A stretch of DNA of 64,000 nucleotides from Sporichthya polymorpha DSM 43042. Lineage in GTDB: Bacteria; Actinomycetota; Actinomycetes; Sporichthyales; Sporichthyaceae. A program made the translations under genes and the position numbers. Below the pieces are notes generated by a model, which made no database searches, was not told the origin of the DNA, and worked only from the letters and a program-made list of their open reading frames with translations. The stretch covers positions 2,703,057 to 2,767,056 of the forward strand of contig NZ_KB913029.1 in NCBI RefSeq assembly GCF_000384115.1, written 5' to 3'. Position 1 is the first letter of the stretch. Each line of letters begins with the position of its first letter. Positions 62,289 to 64,000 of this stretch are shown piece by piece.

Positions 62289-63877
62289 TGGACGACTTCC
62301 CCTTCATGACCGTGGCGATGGTCGTCCCCCTCGTGGGTGCGGCGATCGCCGGTCTGACGCCCCGTTCGCAGGGCGAGCTCGCGCGGCGCGTCGCGCTGAT
62401 CGCGTCGCTCGTGACGCTCGGCGTCGTCATCGTCGCGGCCTTCCAGTTCGACCCGGACGGGTCGCGCTACCAGATGGTCGAGAACCACAACTGGATCCCC
62501 GAGTTCGGCGTCAGCTACGCGCTCGGCGTCGACGGCATCGGCTTCACGATGGTGCTGCTCACCGCGGCCCTCATGCCGATCCTGCTGCTCGCCTCGTGGC
62601 GCGACCTGGACGAGGGCGAGCACGCGCAGACCGGCCCGGGCGGCGGCACCCCGCAGCTGTACGTGTCGATGATGCTCGTGCTCGAGGCGATGGCCATCGG
62701 TCAGTTCGCCGCCCTGGACGTGTTCCTCTTCTACGTCCTGTTCGAGGCGATGCTGATCCCGATGTACATCCTGATCGGGCGCTTCGGCGGCCCGCAGCGG
62801 CAGTACGCGGCGGTCAAGTTCCTGCTCTACAACCTGTTCGGCGGCCTGCTCATGCTGGTCGCGGTCGTGTGGATCAACTTCGCCGGCCCGGGTGGGGAGA
62901 AGGCCTACTACCTGCCGAACCTCATCGGCTACGACTTCGGCACCGAGACCGCCCGCTGGATGTTCCTCGGCTTCTTCGTCGCGTTCGCCATCAAGGCACC
63001 GCTGTGGCCGTTCCACACCTGGCTGCCCGACGCGATGGCCGAGGCGACGCCGTCCAACGGCGTGCTGCTCTCAGGCATCCTCGACAAGGTGGGCGTCTTC
63101 GCGATGCTGCACCTGTGCCTGCCGCTGTTCCCGGAGGCCGCGCGCTGGTTCGCGCCGACGATCGTCGTGCTCGCGCTGATCAGCATCCTGTACGGCGCGG
63201 TCGTTGCGATCGGTCAGGTCGACCTGAAGCGCCTGATCGCCTACGCGTCCGTGTCGCACTTCGGCTTCATCGTCCTGGGCATCTTCGTGATGACCAGTCA
63301 GGGCCAGACCGGCGCGACGCTGTACATGGTCAACCACGGCTTCGCGACCGCCGGCCTGCTGCTCGTCGCCGGCTTCCTGATGTCGCGTCGGGGCTCGCGC
63401 CTGATCTCGTCCTACGGCGGGGTGCAGAAGGTGGCGCCGGTCCTGGCCGGGACGTTCCTCTTCGCGGGTCTCGCGAACCTGTCGCTGCCCGGTCTCGCGC
63501 CGTTCGTCAGCGAGTTCATGGTCCTGCTCGGCACGTTCACGCGGTACCCGATCGCGGGCTACTTCGCGGTCCTGGGCGTCCTGCTCGCCGCGCTGTACGT
63601 CCTGATCGCCTACCAGCGGACAATGGCCGGTGAGCTCACCGAGGGCAACGAGGAGACTCCGGATCTGAAGACCCGTGAGTTGGTCGTCGTCACCCCGGTG
63701 ATCGTCGTCATCCTCGCGCTCGGGTTCTTCCCGAAGCCGCTGCTCGATGTCATCGACCCGGCCGTCGACCGCAAGCTCGCCCAAGTCGAACGGGTCGACC
63801 CCGCACCGGAACACCCGGCCGGCACGCCGGCCTCGGTCGCGCACTCGGCGGCCGGTAGCGCAGAGGAGTCCAAGTGA
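62288..63877 (+). CDS. nuoM: NADH-quinone oxidoreductase subunit M
   Basis: This 529-residue antiporter-like subunit has FEAMLIPMYILIGRFGG with the membrane Glu, AIKAPLWPFHTWLPDAMAEA with the pumping Lys, KRLIAYASVSHFGFIVLGIF and GLANLSLPGLAPFVSEFMVL. About fourteen helices are predicted, followed by a short polar tail. It overlaps nuoN by GTGA. Confidence 0.97.
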   Translation: MDDFPFMTVAMVVPLVGAAIAGLTPRSQGELARRVALIASLVTLGVVIVAAFQFDPDGSRYQMVENHNWIPEFGVSYALGVDGIGFTMVLLTAALMPILLLASWRDLDEGEHAQTGPGGGTPQLYVSMMLVLEAMAIGQFAALDVFLFYVLFEAMLIPMYILIGRFGGPQRQYAAVKFLLYNLFGGLLMLVAVVWINFAGPGGEKAYYLPNLIGYDFGTETARWMFLGFFVAFAIKAPLWPFHTWLPDAMAEATPSNGVLLSGILDKVGVFAMLHLCLPLFPEAARWFAPTIVVLALISILYGAVVAIGQVDLKRLIAYASVSHFGFIVLGIFVMTSQGQTGATLYMVNHGFATAGLLLVAGFLMSRRGSRLISSYGGVQKVAPVLAGTFLFAGLANLSLPGLAPFVSEFMVLLGTFTRYPIAGYFAVLGVLLAALYVLIAYQRTMAGELTEGNEETPDLKTRELVVVTPVIVVILALGFFPKPLLDVIDPAVDRKLAQVERVDPAPEHPAGTPASVAHSAAGSAEESK

Positions 63878-64000
63878 TCAGCCTGGCGGCGGCGGAGCCG
63901 CTCATCCCCGCCCCGAAGATCGAGTACTACCAGCTGTCGCCGATCCTCATCGTGTTCGCGGCGGGTGTGCTCGCGGTCGTCATCGAGGCGTTCGTGCCGC
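63874..64000 (+). CDS. nuoN: NADH-quinone oxidoreductase subunit N, cut by window end
   Basis: Only the first 42 residues are in the window. The GTG overlaps the nuoM stop (GTGA), and the visible part holds a polar start (PLIPAPKIEYYQLSP) leading into helix 1 (ILIVFAAGVLAVVIEAFV), as in actinobacterial NuoN. The assignment rests on position after nuoM and on this opening segment. Confidence 0.9.
   Translation, partial: MISLAAAEPLIPAPKIEYYQLSPILIVFAAGVLAVVIEAFVP

Noticed and set aside
1-64000. tRNA, rRNA, riboswitch or prophage genes
   Set aside because: Reading both strands gave no tRNA-like cloverleaf with the conserved T-loop sequence, no rRNA sequence, no known riboswitch core and no phage structural genes.

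Overview
The window is high-GC DNA (roughly 70% by eye) with dense, often overlapping genes. It comes from an actinobacterium. Supporting signs are F420-type and mycofactocin-type oxidoreductases, a 13E12/DUF222 HNH gene with a mycobacterial-type SOS box, a Rex operator, a menaquinone pathway (isochorismate synthase, MenG, MenJ-like reductase) and many apparently leaderless genes with a TANNNT or CAGGAT -10 box about 6-7 nt before the start codon. A soluble chemoreceptor suggests a motile lineage. I cannot fix the genus. No rRNA, tRNA, insertion sequence, prophage or CRISPR array was seen.

Region 1 (1-17.5 kb) looks like an oxygen-limitation module. It has two universal stress proteins, a NarK-type nitrate/nitrite transporter, the membrane nitrate reductase narGHJI, a small cupin, and a PAS protein coupled to a soluble methyl-accepting protein. 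After a strong terminator come a small unknown gene and a phosphoketolase-acetate kinase pair that can make ATP from sugar phosphates without respiration, then a convergent acetyl-CoA hydrolase/CoA-transferase family gene. A DosR/DevR-like sequence lies upstream of the PAS gene.

Region 2 (17.5-22.7 kb) is a small catabolic locus. An aldehyde dehydrogenase and a DUF2889-type protein are divergent from an F420-type LLM oxidoreductase; both promoters overlap one operator-like dyad. A mycofactocin-type short-chain dehydrogenase is interrupted by a single in-frame TAG, and a TetR regulator follows. A roughly 490-bp gene-free stretch (22.67-23.16 kb) is packed with direct and inverted short repeats.

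Region 3 (23.2-30.9 kb) is directed to the cell surface: a GAF-LuxR regulator, a secreted galactose-oxidase-like copper radical oxidase coupled to a membrane-anchored protein, and, facing them, a GMC oxidoreductase with a four-cysteine motif and a Tat-exported partner. A second small anchored protein follows. Region 4 (30.9-36.6 kb) holds an acyl-CoA synthetase and a tightly overlapping operon of two paralogous membrane proteins, NorE/NorF-like (cytochrome oxidase III/IV-like) subunits and a PEP-mobile-domain protein without an ATP-grasp domain.

Region 5 (36.7-48.4 kb) is mixed: an Asp/Trp-repeat secreted protein, the SOS-linked HNH gene, a ferredoxin-NADP reductase, two coupled TetR genes behind isochorismate synthase, MenG, a PucR-type regulator, a desaturase-reductase-ferredoxin fusion, a RibD/DHFR-like protein, and a small HTH/Clp-N pair with twin operators. 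Region 6 (48.4-64 kb) is a MenJ-like reductase followed by nuoA to nuoN (NDH-1, with nuoN cut by the window end). A Rex operator and a further dyad precede it. NDH-1 and nitrate reductase would be linked through the menaquinone pool made by the men genes.
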